Shown: in pieces, positions 1 through 6,291 of the stretch
Numbering within the stretch: the first letter of the stretch is position 1
Layout: each line of letters begins with the position of its first letter
Source: Gammaproteobacteria bacterium
Lineage (GTDB): Bacteria > Pseudomonadota > Gammaproteobacteria > Arenicellales > Arenicellaceae
NCBI GenBank assembly: GCA_003485905.1
Contig: DNHK01000351.1
Span: 1-7,669, forward strand
Length of the DNA: 7,669 bases
Reading direction: 5' to 3'
Translations under genes and position numbers: made by a program
The notes under the pieces: generated by a model
Told to the model about the DNA's origin: nothing
What the model saw: the letters and a program-made list of their open reading frames with translations, nothing else
Database searches by the model: none

Positions 1-397
1 CTGCTCCAGGAACTCTCGTCAGCGAATATCCGTTATTCTCGACTCCGTTAAGGATAAAATTAGGAAAATAGCTGCCAATAGCGAATACGACCGCAATTCC
101 GTAAACAATGTTTTTTAACCATCCAAACGTTGATGTATAAATATTGATTGCTAGAGCGAGGAAGCTGCCCGCGGCTAAAAAGGCAAAGGCATAATAAGTT
201 TGCAAAAAGAAATATTCATTACCACTCTGAGCCAGGTAGCTGGTTAGCCCGACTAGCTCAATTGCATTTAGTCCTAATAGCGCCAGCATAAAGCAAAGAA
301 TGTCGCGGTGATCCAACAATAAATTTTTGCCGGCACTCGCAAGAAGCCAAAGTTTAATTGCGAGCGCTAGCGCTGATGGAATAAGAATGAAATTCAT
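1..397 (-). CDS. Partial polytopic membrane protein, resembling the 7TM sensor region of a histidine kinase
   Basis: Open frame of 132 codons from ATG at 397 that leaves the window at base 1, so only the N-terminus is visible. An AGGAG ribosome binding site at 405-409, 7 bases before the ATG, fixes the start. Four hydrophobic segments are seen at about residues 2-22, 33-55, 67-88 and 93-112, with almost no soluble sequence between them. The last visible stretch contains GYSLTRVPG after a short polar loop. From memory this layout and motif resemble the N-terminal 7TM domain of membrane histidine kinases or diguanylate cyclases in gammaproteobacteria, but no catalytic domain is inside the window, so the output function is inferred. 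It starts 17 bases after the ketosynthase stop and is almost certainly co-transcribed with it. A purely enzymatic or transport membrane protein cannot be excluded. Confidence 0.75.
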   Translation of the reverse strand, partial: MNFILIPSALALAIKLWLLASAGKNLLLDHRDILCFMLALLGLNAIELVGLTSYLAQSGNEYFFLQTYYAFAFLAAGSFLALAINIYTSTFGWLKNIVYGIAVVFAIGSYFPNFILNGVENNGYSLTRVPGA

Positions 398-414
398 AGA
401 ACAGCTCCTATCTG

Positions 415-1398
415 TCAAGAAGTAACGCCGCTACCAGCCCCCATAAACATAACATTTGTGCCGGCAGGTTTTGGGTGCTCATCCATCGCGACCGGAAAAG
501 TTGCTGTGGCAAGATTCGCGTATTTTGCGTATGTGATGGGTGCTTTAGATACTGGCTGACCTGCAATTGCGGCGAGTTTTTTATGCGGTAGCTTCCCGGC
601 CTGATGGCAGATGAGCATATCAACAGACGCTGGTGTCCAGCCAAGTAATTCGTATGTTTGCGGCATTAATTTTTTATGTAGCCCTATTACTCGACCACAA
701 ATCCTCCTCATATCCATTTGTCCTTCGATGCTTCCACCATCATCTTTATAGTAGCATAGCTTTGCATACTTGCCATCTGAGGTGTAGTTGAAACGCTTTA
801 TGCCTTTATGGCTGTTCGCGGGTTTTCGCTGTATAACCATTGCGCCGCCTGCGTCACCGACGGTTAAGCTACCTACTAATTTCATGAATTCATCGTGTTG
901 GCTTGTTTCTCGCATCGGTTTCATAAAGCCAAACATAGTGTGGCTAGGCTTTTCTGCGGTACATATAAGAGCTGTTTCTGCTGACCCTGCGGATATCAGC
1001 GCATCGGCGGTAGAAACACCTGTCAAAAACCCCTGACAAGCATTGCTCGTATCGAAGCAAACGGCGTTGTAGGTGCCTAGTTTAGCCTGCACGTTATGAG
1101 CGGTGGCAGGTTCTTTAAAGTCGCCTTCAATACCACAGAATATAATGATGTCTATATCTTCGGGGGATACCCCTGCTTTTTGCATTGCAATGATGGATGC
1201 GCTCGCTGCTAAATCTGACGGTTGAGTTTTGGTCGGCGCGACACGTCTTTCTTCAATACCTAATTCAGTAGATATATATTCTTCAGGAATCCCAAAACGA
1301 GTCGAACGCACTTCATGAAGTAGGTCGTTTGAAGCGACTCGCTGCGTAGGTAAGCTTGATCCGATTCCGGCGATGTATGTGTGTCCTGGCATATACAT
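415..1398 (-). CDS. 3-oxoacyl-ACP synthase III-like ketosynthase (thiolase fold), OleA/PpyS-like active site
   Basis: A 327-residue thiolase-fold ketosynthase of the usual KAS III length. The triad is complete: Cys121 in TSNACQGF, His265 in ICHQAG and Asn295 in KYANLATAT, matching Cys112, His244 and Asn274 of E. coli FabH, with the same His-Asn spacing of 30. The FabH-like N-terminal segment GIEERRVAP is present. The position corresponding to FabH Phe87, 25 residues before the Cys, is Glu96 in KEPATA. OleA and the photopyrone synthase PpyS carry their functional Glu here, so head-to-head acyl condensation or an acyl-derived pyrone, dione or ketone product is plausible; this is inference. The start is the ATG at 1398, 8 bases after GAGG. 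The frame stays open to a TTG at 1428, but that lacks a good ribosome site and would put the GAGG inside the gene. It leads an operon with the membrane protein gene 17 bases downstream and lies divergent to the 145-residue gene. Confidence 0.9.
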   Translation of the reverse strand: MYMPGHTYIAGIGSSLPTQRVASNDLLHEVRSTRFGIPEEYISTELGIEERRVAPTKTQPSDLAASASIIAMQKAGVSPEDIDIIIFCGIEGDFKEPATAHNVQAKLGTYNAVCFDTSNACQGFLTGVSTADALISAGSAETALICTAEKPSHTMFGFMKPMRETSQHDEFMKLVGSLTVGDAGGAMVIQRKPANSHKGIKRFNYTSDGKYAKLCYYKDDGGSIEGQMDMRRICGRVIGLHKKLMPQTYELLGWTPASVDMLICHQAGKLPHKKLAAIAGQPVSKAPITYAKYANLATATFPVAMDEHPKPAGTNVMFMGAGSGVTS

Positions 1399-1406
1399 GA
1401 TTATTA

Positions 1407-1410
1407 CCTC
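1407..1410 (-). promoter_or_regulatory. Ribosome binding site deciding the ketosynthase start
   Basis: GAGG on the minus strand, 8 bases before the ATG at 1398. It decides between this ATG, a second ATG at 1392 (residue 3) and the upstream in-frame TTG at 1428. Confidence 0.7.
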
Positions 1411-1442
1411 TATTAGTTGATGGTTCAATTAAAAACTTTAGT

Positions 1443-1458
1443 GCATCAAAAATGATGC
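1443..1458. repeat. Perfect inverted repeat in the ketosynthase leader (candidate operator or hairpin)
   Basis: GCATCA-AAAA-TGATGC, two perfect 6-bp arms around 4 bases. In plus-strand RNA the stem extends through a G-U pair and an outer G-C pair (1441-1460). It lies between the candidate ketosynthase promoter and its ribosome site, at roughly +28 to +43 of the predicted transcript. A second, overlapping dyad, GATG-CGCC-CATC at 1454-1465, shares one arm, so two hairpins would be mutually exclusive. A dimeric repressor site or an RNA structure would both fit. Confidence 0.5.
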
Positions 1459-1491
1459 GCCCATCGCATAGTAGATCAAATCGCCGAAAAT

Positions 1492-1521
1492 TCTATATTT
1501 TTAGTGCTTCATAAATGTAAA
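1492..1521 (-). promoter_or_regulatory. Candidate sigma70-type promoter for the ketosynthase operon
   Basis: On the minus strand, TTTACA (1521-1516) is followed after 18 bases by TATAGA (1497-1492). The -35 box matches the consensus at five of six positions and the -10 box at four of six. The predicted transcript start near 1485 leaves a leader of about 85 bases. The -35 box overlaps the first copy of the 12-bp direct repeat, so a protein bound there would interfere with or assist polymerase. Confidence 0.4.
1509..1520. repeat. 12-bp direct repeat, copy 1
   Basis: TCATAAATGTAA, identical to the copy at 1551-1562 and in the same orientation. This copy overlaps the candidate -35 box of the ketosynthase promoter. 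Confidence 0.6.
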
Positions 1522-1550
1522 GGCCCTTTGTTTATGCGGAATATGGGGAG

Positions 1551-1562
1551 TCATAAATGTAA
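1551..1562. repeat. 12-bp direct repeat, copy 2
   Basis: TCATAAATGTAA, starting exactly 42 bases after copy 1, close to four helical turns, so both copies would face the same side of the DNA. It ends three bases before a TTGACG (1566-1571) that could be a -35 box for the plus-strand gene, although no well-spaced -10 box follows. Confidence 0.6.
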
Positions 1563-1680
1563 GTATTGACGATTTTCTTTTGAGAAGTGAGCCTTATGAC
1601 TGAGTGCTCAAGTTTGAGCTATTTGCGTCCCATGCAAACAAGACGTGCTTTATAACTGTTAAAACTTTAGGAAAGAAAAT

Positions 1681-2118
1681 TTGTCTCACGAAAATAATGT
1701 TGCTGATCCGGTGAGAGTTACTCCAGAATTGCTAGCCCGATTAGGTGCTGAGTTGGAGGGAGGAGGCATGACTGCCAAATACATCCGCGCATTGGCGCTG
1801 GAGCTTGCTACGGAAGGAGCAGATGCGAACGCGATTCCCAACAATGGAACCAGCAGTGAGCAGTCAAATAGCAATAAGCAGTCAAATGTAGTGCCCTTTA
1901 AGCCTTGCTGTGCTGTTCGATCAGACGCTAAAGAAACTGCAAGTGTAGCCAAGGTTGCTGTTAGCCTGGCCATATACCAAGCGCTAGGCAACTCAATCGA
2001 TAATTTTGATTGGGATATTGTGACTGATACTGAAGAATCCGAATTGGATGTTAATGCATCGGTGTTACAGGGATTTGATCAGTACAATCTCGCTAATTTG
2101 CTGCCGGGTGACTCATAG
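1681..2118 (+). CDS. Hypothetical protein, 145 residues
   Basis: I do not recognise the family. The start is a TTG, supported by AGGA at 1669-1672, 8 bases upstream. The protein is acidic and predicted soluble, with no signal peptide or membrane segment. Residues 10-47 look helical, residues 53-72 form a Ser/Asn/Gln linker containing a short tandem duplication (QSN...QSN), a Cys-Cys pair follows in KPCCAV, then another probable helix around VAKVAVSLAIYQALG and an acidic tail rich in Asp, Glu and Asn. An in-frame ATG at 1768 sits 7 bases after GGAGGG, so a shorter 116-residue product could also be made. It is divergent from the ketosynthase and shares its control region. The antisense frame at 1686-1991 is a shadow. 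Confidence 0.7.
   Translation: MSHENNVADPVRVTPELLARLGAELEGGGMTAKYIRALALELATEGADANAIPNNGTSSEQSNSNKQSNVVPFKPCCAVRSDAKETASVAKVAVSLAIYQALGNSIDNFDWDIVTDTEESELDVNASVLQGFDQYNLANLLPGDS
1859..1887 (+). repeat. In-frame tandem duplication inside the hypothetical gene
   Basis: AGCAGTCAAAT occurs at 1859-1869 and again at 1877-1887, a period of 18 bases or six codons. It encodes the repeated QSN of the polar linker. This looks like slippage in a low-complexity segment. Confidence 0.5.
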
Positions 2119-2162
2119 TCTTTTTGTTCATTCGTAGAGTCTTGCTGGTCGGGATTTATTTT

Positions 2163-3020
2163 CTAGGCAACATCTCGCCAGCGCCGTATCTGAATCGTTA
2201 ACGTAACTAGCGCTGCTGATATCACTATACCGATCAATAGGTCGGTTCGACTCAGAGCTTCAGTGGCGTTTTGTAACAAGCTGTCCGAGTTTCCTGTACC
2301 TAGTGCGCTAAGACCTAAAAGTTGATCAATTCCGCTGCCTTGGTTCCCAAAACCAAATGGCAATCGAGATAGCATATGCCCCCCTAAATTCAACTCAAAG
2401 GGTAACAGCAATTCAATCATTGCTAGTACGACGGGAATTGCAATAACGGTTATAAGCGGAGTTCTGTTTGTCCACGCGGAGCAAAACATTAGCCAACTTA
2501 GAAGTGGCAAGCTCCAAAGCATGGTGACCAGTAACACTAAGGCTAAATTTAACCAATATTTCCCCAAGCTGATTAAACCGAGAAAATTACCTGCCTCTTC
2601 AGTACCTAATACGCTTTGTAGAATGAGAATAGTAAGGTGAGCGCTGACCAGTGTTAGCCAAAGAATTAGTGGTATGACTACGACCGCTGTCACTAACTTG
2701 AGTAAAACTGTCTGCGTGTCAGATACGGGTAACGAGCGCCAAAATAAAATACTTCTATCTTTTCGCTCGGTATACAGGCAATCGAGTAAATAGAATGCAG
2801 CTAAAAAGATGAACACTATGAAGGCAACCGAATTTACAGTGCCGAACGCACTACGAAATATCCCCCGTTGTAGGCCGTCAGGAGCGAGCTCCACAAATTG
2901 AAATAAATTGCCGAAGGCGAGATTTCCCAGGACAACTACAAGGTAGAAAACTAAAGGTAGCTTAAACAGACTGGTGTGTTCCCATAGTTCCCGCTTTAAC
3001 AGTATAAAGTATCGATTCAT
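2163..3020 (-). CDS. ABC-2 type transporter permease
   Basis: A 285-residue inner-membrane protein with about six hydrophobic segments: roughly residues 20-40, 60-80, 106-135, 150-180, 187-208 and 258-280. A cytoplasmic loop carries ERKDRSILFWRSLPVS (residues about 85-100). That charged loop followed by a SLPVS-type turn is typical of ABC-2 permeases whose ATPase is encoded alongside. The start ATG at 3020 lies 5 bases after the ATPase stop, so translation is probably coupled; GCGAG just upstream is a weak ribosome site. The substrate is unknown; relatives often act in efflux or envelope stress. The gene converges with the 145-residue gene, with 44 bases between them and no convincing terminator. 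Confidence 0.85.
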   Translation of the reverse strand: MNRYFILLKRELWEHTSLFKLPLVFYLVVVLGNLAFGNLFQFVELAPDGLQRGIFRSAFGTVNSVAFIVFIFLAAFYLLDCLYTERKDRSILFWRSLPVSDTQTVLLKLVTAVVVIPLILWLTLVSAHLTILILQSVLGTEEAGNFLGLISLGKYWLNLALVLLVTMLWSLPLLSWLMFCSAWTNRTPLITVIAIPVVLAMIELLLPFELNLGGHMLSRLPFGFGNQGSGIDQLLGLSALGTGNSDSLLQNATEALSRTDLLIGIVISAALVTLTIQIRRWRDVA

Positions 3021-3025
3021 TATGA

Positions 3026-3895
3026 TTACTCGCTGCTATCCTTGTCGATACGGTTGTATGCTAGAAACAACTCGGTAAAACTGGGTGTTCTGGTTTCTCC
3101 TAGAGGAGCAAGCGCGCTAGCGTTAGTATCTTTGTATACTAGTGTTCGCATAGTTGGGGTTGCATATTCATAGATGAATCCTTCTGGGGCCTCAGCGTTA
3201 CTCTCAGTGCTTATATCGATTGCAGTAAAATGTTCATCAAGGTTGGCAGTTGGAATATCTAGCGTAATCTTGCCACTATTAATAAACACCAGTCTGGTTA
3301 GCAGATCTTCGATTTCTTCAACCTGATGAGTTGTGATTAATATGCTGCGCTGCGGATTAAAGAAATTATTTATTAGACCGTTGTAAAAGCTTGTGCGGTG
3401 GACAATGTCGAGACCAAGTGTGGGTTCATCGAGCACCAACAGTTCGGCATTAACTCCAAGGATAAGTGCAAGGTGTAATTGAGCTTTCATTCCCTTTGAT
3501 AGCTGACCTACTTTGTGGCCCAGGGTGATTTCAGTGTTTTCGAGTGAACGGTTTGCCTTGCTAAAATCAAACCCTGAATGTATTCCCTGCATATAGTCCA
3601 GCAGGCGTTTAACTGTAATCCATTCTGGTAGGGACGCCACATCTGCTATATAACTTACTTTTGCGAGCATTTTTGCGCGAGATGACGTGGGGTTGTAACC
3701 CAATGTGCGAATTTGTCCGCTCACCCTGATCAGTCCAAGAGCGGCCTTTAGTAAAGTTGATTTACCTGCTCCATTTGGGCCGATCAGTCCGACGATCTCA
3801 CCACCAGATATATTCAGGTTCGCATTCGCAAGTACCTGTTTTGATCCATAGCTCTTTGATACATCGCTAATGGAAAGTAACGTATTGTCGCTCAT
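3026..3895 (-). CDS. ABC transporter ATP-binding protein
   Basis: A 289-residue ATPase with Walker A GPNGAGKST at residues 39-47, signature motif LSKGM at 132-136, Walker B LLVLDEP at 152-158 and a switch His190 in ITTHQVEE. At the Q-loop position the sequence reads SYIADVASLP, with no Gln; Asp85 probably stands there, which from memory is usual in this proteobacterial subfamily. The last 90 or so residues form a C-terminal extension that probably contacts the permease. It powers the permease encoded 5 bases downstream. ATG at 3895 is the only possible start in the frame after an upstream stop, yet no Shine-Dalgarno precedes it closely. Related transporter operons often begin with a GntR-type YtrA regulator; none is present here. 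Confidence 0.92.
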   Translation of the reverse strand: MSDNTLLSISDVSKSYGSKQVLANANLNISGGEIVGLIGPNGAGKSTLLKAALGLIRVSGQIRTLGYNPTSSRAKMLAKVSYIADVASLPEWITVKRLLDYMQGIHSGFDFSKANRSLENTEITLGHKVGQLSKGMKAQLHLALILGVNAELLVLDEPTLGLDIVHRTSFYNGLINNFFNPQRSILITTHQVEEIEDLLTRLVFINSGKITLDIPTANLDEHFTAIDISTESNAEAPEGFIYEYATPTMRTLVYKDTNASALAPLGETRTPSFTELFLAYNRIDKDSSE

Positions 3896-3909
3896 TAATG
3901 ATTCTGCAT
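3895..3909 (-). CDS. Possible four-codon leader ORF overlapping the ABC ATPase start
   Basis: Minus strand ATG CAG AAT CAT TAA, encoding MQNH. Its stop overlaps the ATPase start as TAATG. The nearest Shine-Dalgarno, AGGAG at 3921-3925, is 11 bases from this ATG but 25 bases from the ATPase ATG, too far to serve the ATPase directly. Termination followed by reinitiation would explain the missing ribosome site. With only four codons, chance is a serious alternative. Confidence 0.3.
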   Translation of the reverse strand: MQNH

Positions 3910-4012
3910 AACTATACGAGCTCCTAGCTTAACAGTTGCAGCGAAAGGTCGAAATGCCTGTCGCCATAGTCTCTATCTAGTACAAATATTGTTTAATCTT
4001 GTTCGACCGTCA
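3896..4012. other. Intergenic region between the TauE/SafE gene and the ABC ATPase gene
   Basis: 117 bases between two minus-strand genes. It holds AGGAG (3921-3925), a minus-strand TATAGT (3916-3911) that could be a -10 box but lacks a recognisable -35, and a short interrupted dyad ACAA-ATA-TTGT at 3982-3992. No rho-independent terminator follows the TauE/SafE gene. If TATAGT were used, the ATPase transcript would be nearly leaderless and would exclude the AGGAG. Confidence 0.4.
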
Positions 4013-4729
4013 TTAGAAGACTACTGCATAGATCATTCGAATGGCGAGTATGGTCAAAAGAACCGACAGGACTTGTTTAAATATGGCGTCGTTTACTTTT
4101 GTGCGCACCTTTGTTCCGGCCCATGAGCCTAAAATAACGCCAACCACCATACCAAACATCAATTTCCACCAAACTAATAAATTTACTCCAAGAATTGCAA
4201 ACGCAAAAAGTTTGGTGATGTGGGTAAAACTCATAAATAGCGCTGTGGTCGTAACTATCTCATCCTTGCTTAAATCGCGGCGCATTAAGCTCGCCTGACC
4301 AAGCGGGCCGGTAGCACCGCCTATCATGCCCAAACCGGTTTGCAATATACCTATGGTGAAAAATTCGCCCTTAAGCCTGCCTAACCATTCAAATATCTTA
4401 GGTGTCCAAACATTCATCAAAATAAATAGACCTATAAATAAAGAGATGTATTCAATATTAATTAGTCTTATAAACTGTGTAGCGATTAAGCCACCAATTA
4501 TTGAGCCGATGGCAAATGCTGTGAAATATTCCCAACGGATGGCGCGCCACGCAAATGCCGCACGGCTAGCATTACTCGCTAGTTGAACTACAGAGTGAAT
4601 CGGAATAATTACAGCGGTAGGTAAAAAACCGGGCATTAATGCGATTAGTAGTAGACCTCCACCAAGCCCGATAATCGCCGTTAACATAGACGTAAAAAAT
4701 GCAATAAAGGTGAAGGCGAGCTCAAACAT
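4013..4729 (-). CDS. TauE/SafE (TSUP) family membrane permease
   Basis: A 238-residue, very hydrophobic protein with about seven or eight membrane segments. The N-terminal half has the family's Gly-rich turn, IIGLGGGLLLIALMP (about residues 19-33), followed by PIHSVVQLASNASRA. The second half repeats the pattern with GMIGGATGPLGQ, the internal duplication typical of TSUP proteins. Known members move sulfite, sulfoacetate and other sulfur-containing or small organic anions across the inner membrane, usually outward. It lies 17 bases after the isomerase gene and is the last of a three-gene operon, so its cargo is probably a product of that pathway; this is inference. The ATG at 4729 has no Shine-Dalgarno; the bases just before it read CCCTCC. 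Translation may depend on the gene before it. Confidence 0.88.
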   Translation of the reverse strand: MFELAFTFIAFFTSMLTAIIGLGGGLLLIALMPGFLPTAVIIPIHSVVQLASNASRAAFAWRAIRWEYFTAFAIGSIIGGLIATQFIRLINIEYISLFIGLFILMNVWTPKIFEWLGRLKGEFFTIGILQTGLGMIGGATGPLGQASLMRRDLSKDEIVTTTALFMSFTHITKLFAFAILGVNLLVWWKLMFGMVVGVILGSWAGTKVRTKVNDAIFKQVLSVLLTILAIRMIYAVVF

Positions 4730-4746
4730 TTGGAGGGTAGTTTCTA

Positions 4747-5841
4747 CTAGTTAAATTCAGGAAATAACCTAGACAGAGATTGCTGGTTTGCTTCACTGAT
4801 ACCGCGTTCGGTAATGATTCCAGTGATTAAATGGGCAGGTGTAACATCAAACGCATCATTGCGAGCTGTGCAGCCGCTAGGTAAGATTTGTACTGTAGCA
4901 ATCGCGCCATCGTCCAATATTCCTGAGATATGTGAGACCTCTTCGTCGCTTCTTTGCTCAATCGGAATATTTTTAAGGCCATCCGTAATATCCCAATCAA
5001 TCGATGTAGAGGGGGCTGCCACGTAAAAAGGAATATTGTTGTCTTTAGCAGCGAGCGCTTTTAGATAGGTTCCAATTTTATTGCATACATCACCGTTCGC
5101 GGTGGTTCTGTCTGTTCCGACGATGCATATATCGACTTCTCCATGTTGCATGAGGTGTCCGCCTGCATTATCTACTATGACTGTGTTAGGGACACCGTGT
5201 TGATTCAGTTCCCACGCGGTTAGAAAACCTCCCTGATTGCGTGGTCGGGTTTCATCGACCCATACATGAACGGGTATTCTAGCATCGTGGGCTTTATATA
5301 TAGGAGCTAGCGCCGTTCCCCAATCAACAGTGGCTAACCATCCAGCATTACAATGGGTCAAAATATTAATCGTGGCGGAGTTACTTTTAGCATTATATAG
5401 ATCTCCAATTAGCCGGCTACCGAAATCACCTATGGCAGAACAGAGTTTAACGTCGGCATCAGTAATCTCTTGAGCCAAAGCAAAGGCTATTTCTATACGT
5501 TCTGCTTGTGGTGAGGGACGTAACGCCTCATCCATTTTTGCTAACGCCCACTGAAGGTTTACTGCGGTTGGGCGGGTGGAGTGCAATAGTTGCTGTGCAT
5601 GATCTAGCCCAAGGTTACTGCTATCTTTGATCATCGCGAGCCAAATACCCCATGCTGTAGTTGCACCTATTAAGGGTGCACCGCGCACCAACATATCGGT
5701 AATCGCACGGGCTGCATCTTCAAGGGTAGTAAGCTTAACCACGACAAACTCAAACGGTAGTCGTGTTTGGTCTATGATATTTACGCAGTCTTTCGCCTTT
5801 GAAGGCCAAATAGTGCGATAGGGTTTGCCATTAACCTTCAT
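4747..5841 (-). CDS. mtnA: S-methyl-5-thioribose-1-phosphate isomerase
   Basis: A 364-residue cytoplasmic isomerase that opens an aldose 1-phosphate, classically 5-methylthioribose 1-phosphate, to the ketose 1-phosphate in methionine salvage. The catalytic Cys164 lies in [15 protein letters not shown] and the catalytic Asp244 in [11 protein letters not shown], matching Cys160 and Asp240 of the B. subtilis enzyme. RGAPLIG (53-59), DETRPRNQG (196-204) and NKIGTY (254-259) are also family hallmarks, and the length is normal. The start is ATG at 5841, 6 bases after GGAAG; a TTG one codon upstream is less likely. It overlaps the end of the cupin gene by 11 bases, so the two are translationally coupled. 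Homologues also act on 5-deoxyribose 1-phosphate in the DHAP shunts. The phosphorylase and aldolase genes nearby, with no other methionine salvage gene seen, favour such a shunt here. Confidence 0.95.
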   Translation of the reverse strand: MKVNGKPYRTIWPSKAKDCVNIIDQTRLPFEFVVVKLTTLEDAARAITDMLVRGAPLIGATTAWGIWLAMIKDSSNLGLDHAQQLLHSTRPTAVNLQWALAKMDEALRPSPQAERIEIAFALAQEITDADVKLCSAIGDFGSRLIGDLYNAKSNSATINILTHCNAGWLATVDWGTALAPIYKAHDARIPVHVWVDETRPRNQGGFLTAWELNQHGVPNTVIVDNAGGHLMQHGEVDICIVGTDRTTANGDVCNKIGTYLKALAAKDNNIPFYVAAPSTSIDWDITDGLKNIPIEQRSDEEVSHISGILDDGAIATVQILPSGCTARNDAFDVTPAHLITGIITERGISEANQQSLSRLFPEFN

Positions 5842-6217
5842 CAAGTTCTTCCAAAGATTTGTAGCACTCTGCAGTAAATCGTGGAGTACACAGACACATA
5901 AAAATCAAATCTTGCTCACCTGTATTCCGGATACGCTGTGGTGTGCCTGGCGGGATTGATACGTTCATTCCTTTTATTACCTCAAATCTGTCCTGAAAGT
6001 CGAGTTGCATCAGTCCTTTTCCTGATTCGATAATATACCACTCATGCACGTCGACAGAGTGCCAACGAGTTTCGCCCCCAATGGGTACTCGAGCTCTGGC
6101 AATTGATGATTTGGCTAAGGGGTGATTAAGGATTTCTTGTATGAAACAACCTTCTTCAATCCAGTGTGGACTGTCTTCGCCCGAATGGGCGAGTAGGCCA
6201 AATGGTAATTCACTCAT
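5831..6217 (-). CDS. Small cupin-domain protein
   Basis: A 128-residue single-domain cupin. Motif 1 is recognisable as [20 protein letters not shown] (residues 47-66), giving possible metal ligands His53, His58 and Glu59. Motif 2 is [18 protein letters not shown] (83-100), where Gln94 replaces the usual metal-binding His. From memory the Gln followed by a Cys-x-x-PRF segment (here CTPRF, 109-113) is a recurrent subfamily feature, so the protein may still bind metal with altered ligands. It resembles sugar-phosphate isomerase-like cupins, but its reaction is unknown. It is the first gene of the cupin, isomerase and permease operon, which suggests a step on a sugar phosphate or on the aldehyde product. 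The start is ATG at 6217, with GGA 5 bases upstream as a weak ribosome site. Confidence 0.85.
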   Translation of the reverse strand: MSELPFGLLAHSGEDSPHWIEEGCFIQEILNHPLAKSSIARARVPIGGETRWHSVDVHEWYIIESGKGLMQLDFQDRFEVIKGMNVSIPPGTPQRIRNTGEQDLIFMCLCTPRFTAECYKSLEELDEG

Positions 6218-6236
6218 CTCGATCCGATGTGGCTTT

Positions 6237-6265
6237 TTGCAGCATGATAAAACCGCTATTATACC
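6237..6265 (+). promoter_or_regulatory. Candidate promoter for the nucleoside phosphorylase and aldolase genes
   Basis: TTGCAG (6237-6242), a 17-base spacer, then TATACC (6260-6265). The predicted start near 6272 leaves a leader of about 20 bases. It lies in the 74-base divergent gap and its -10 box overlaps the one on the opposite strand. Confidence 0.4.
6258..6263 (-). promoter_or_regulatory. Consensus -10 box for the cupin, isomerase and permease operon
   Basis: A perfect TATAAT on the minus strand. The -35 region at the usual distance (about 6281-6286) reads AGCCCC and does not match consensus, so this promoter may be weak or depend on an activator. The predicted transcript start near 6251 leaves about 34 bases of leader before the cupin ATG. 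Confidence 0.4.
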
Positions 6266-6291
6266 CGCGCCATTCTTCCGGGGGCTGTTAT

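Noticed and set aside
788..1036. Open frame antisense to the ketosynthase
   Set aside because: It lies entirely inside a gene with a conserved catalytic triad and has no independent support; the other antisense frames over the TauE/SafE, isomerase and phosphorylase genes were dropped for the same reason.
1399..1428. Longer ketosynthase from the TTG at 1428
   Set aside because: The added ten residues are not family-like and contain the GAGG that serves the ATG at 1398.
1566..1599. TTGACG as the -35 box of a plus-strand promoter for the 145-residue gene
   Set aside because: The best downstream -10 candidates (CTTATG, TTATGA) are 21-22 bases away, too far for a standard promoter; kept only as a note.
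1686..1991. 101-residue open frame antisense to the 145-residue gene
   Set aside because: No ribosome site, no recognisable motif and complete overlap with a better-supported gene.
2110..2125. GACT-CAT-AGTC followed by five T, a possible terminator after the 145-residue gene
   Set aside because: The stem has only four pairs and includes the stop codon; it is too weak to call.
3971..3992. Possible GntR/YtrA-type operator upstream of the ABC genes
   Set aside because: The CTAG and ACAA-ATA-TTGT elements are short and imperfect, and no GntR regulator gene is present in the window.
5842..5844. TTG start for the isomerase one codon upstream
   Set aside because: The adjacent ATG at 5841 has GGAAG at a good 6-base spacing and gives the expected family start.
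6166..6291. N-terminal extension of the nucleoside phosphorylase frame starting at 6166
   Set aside because: It would overlap the cupin gene on the other strand and span the promoter region, and PNP-family proteins begin near the ATG at 6292.
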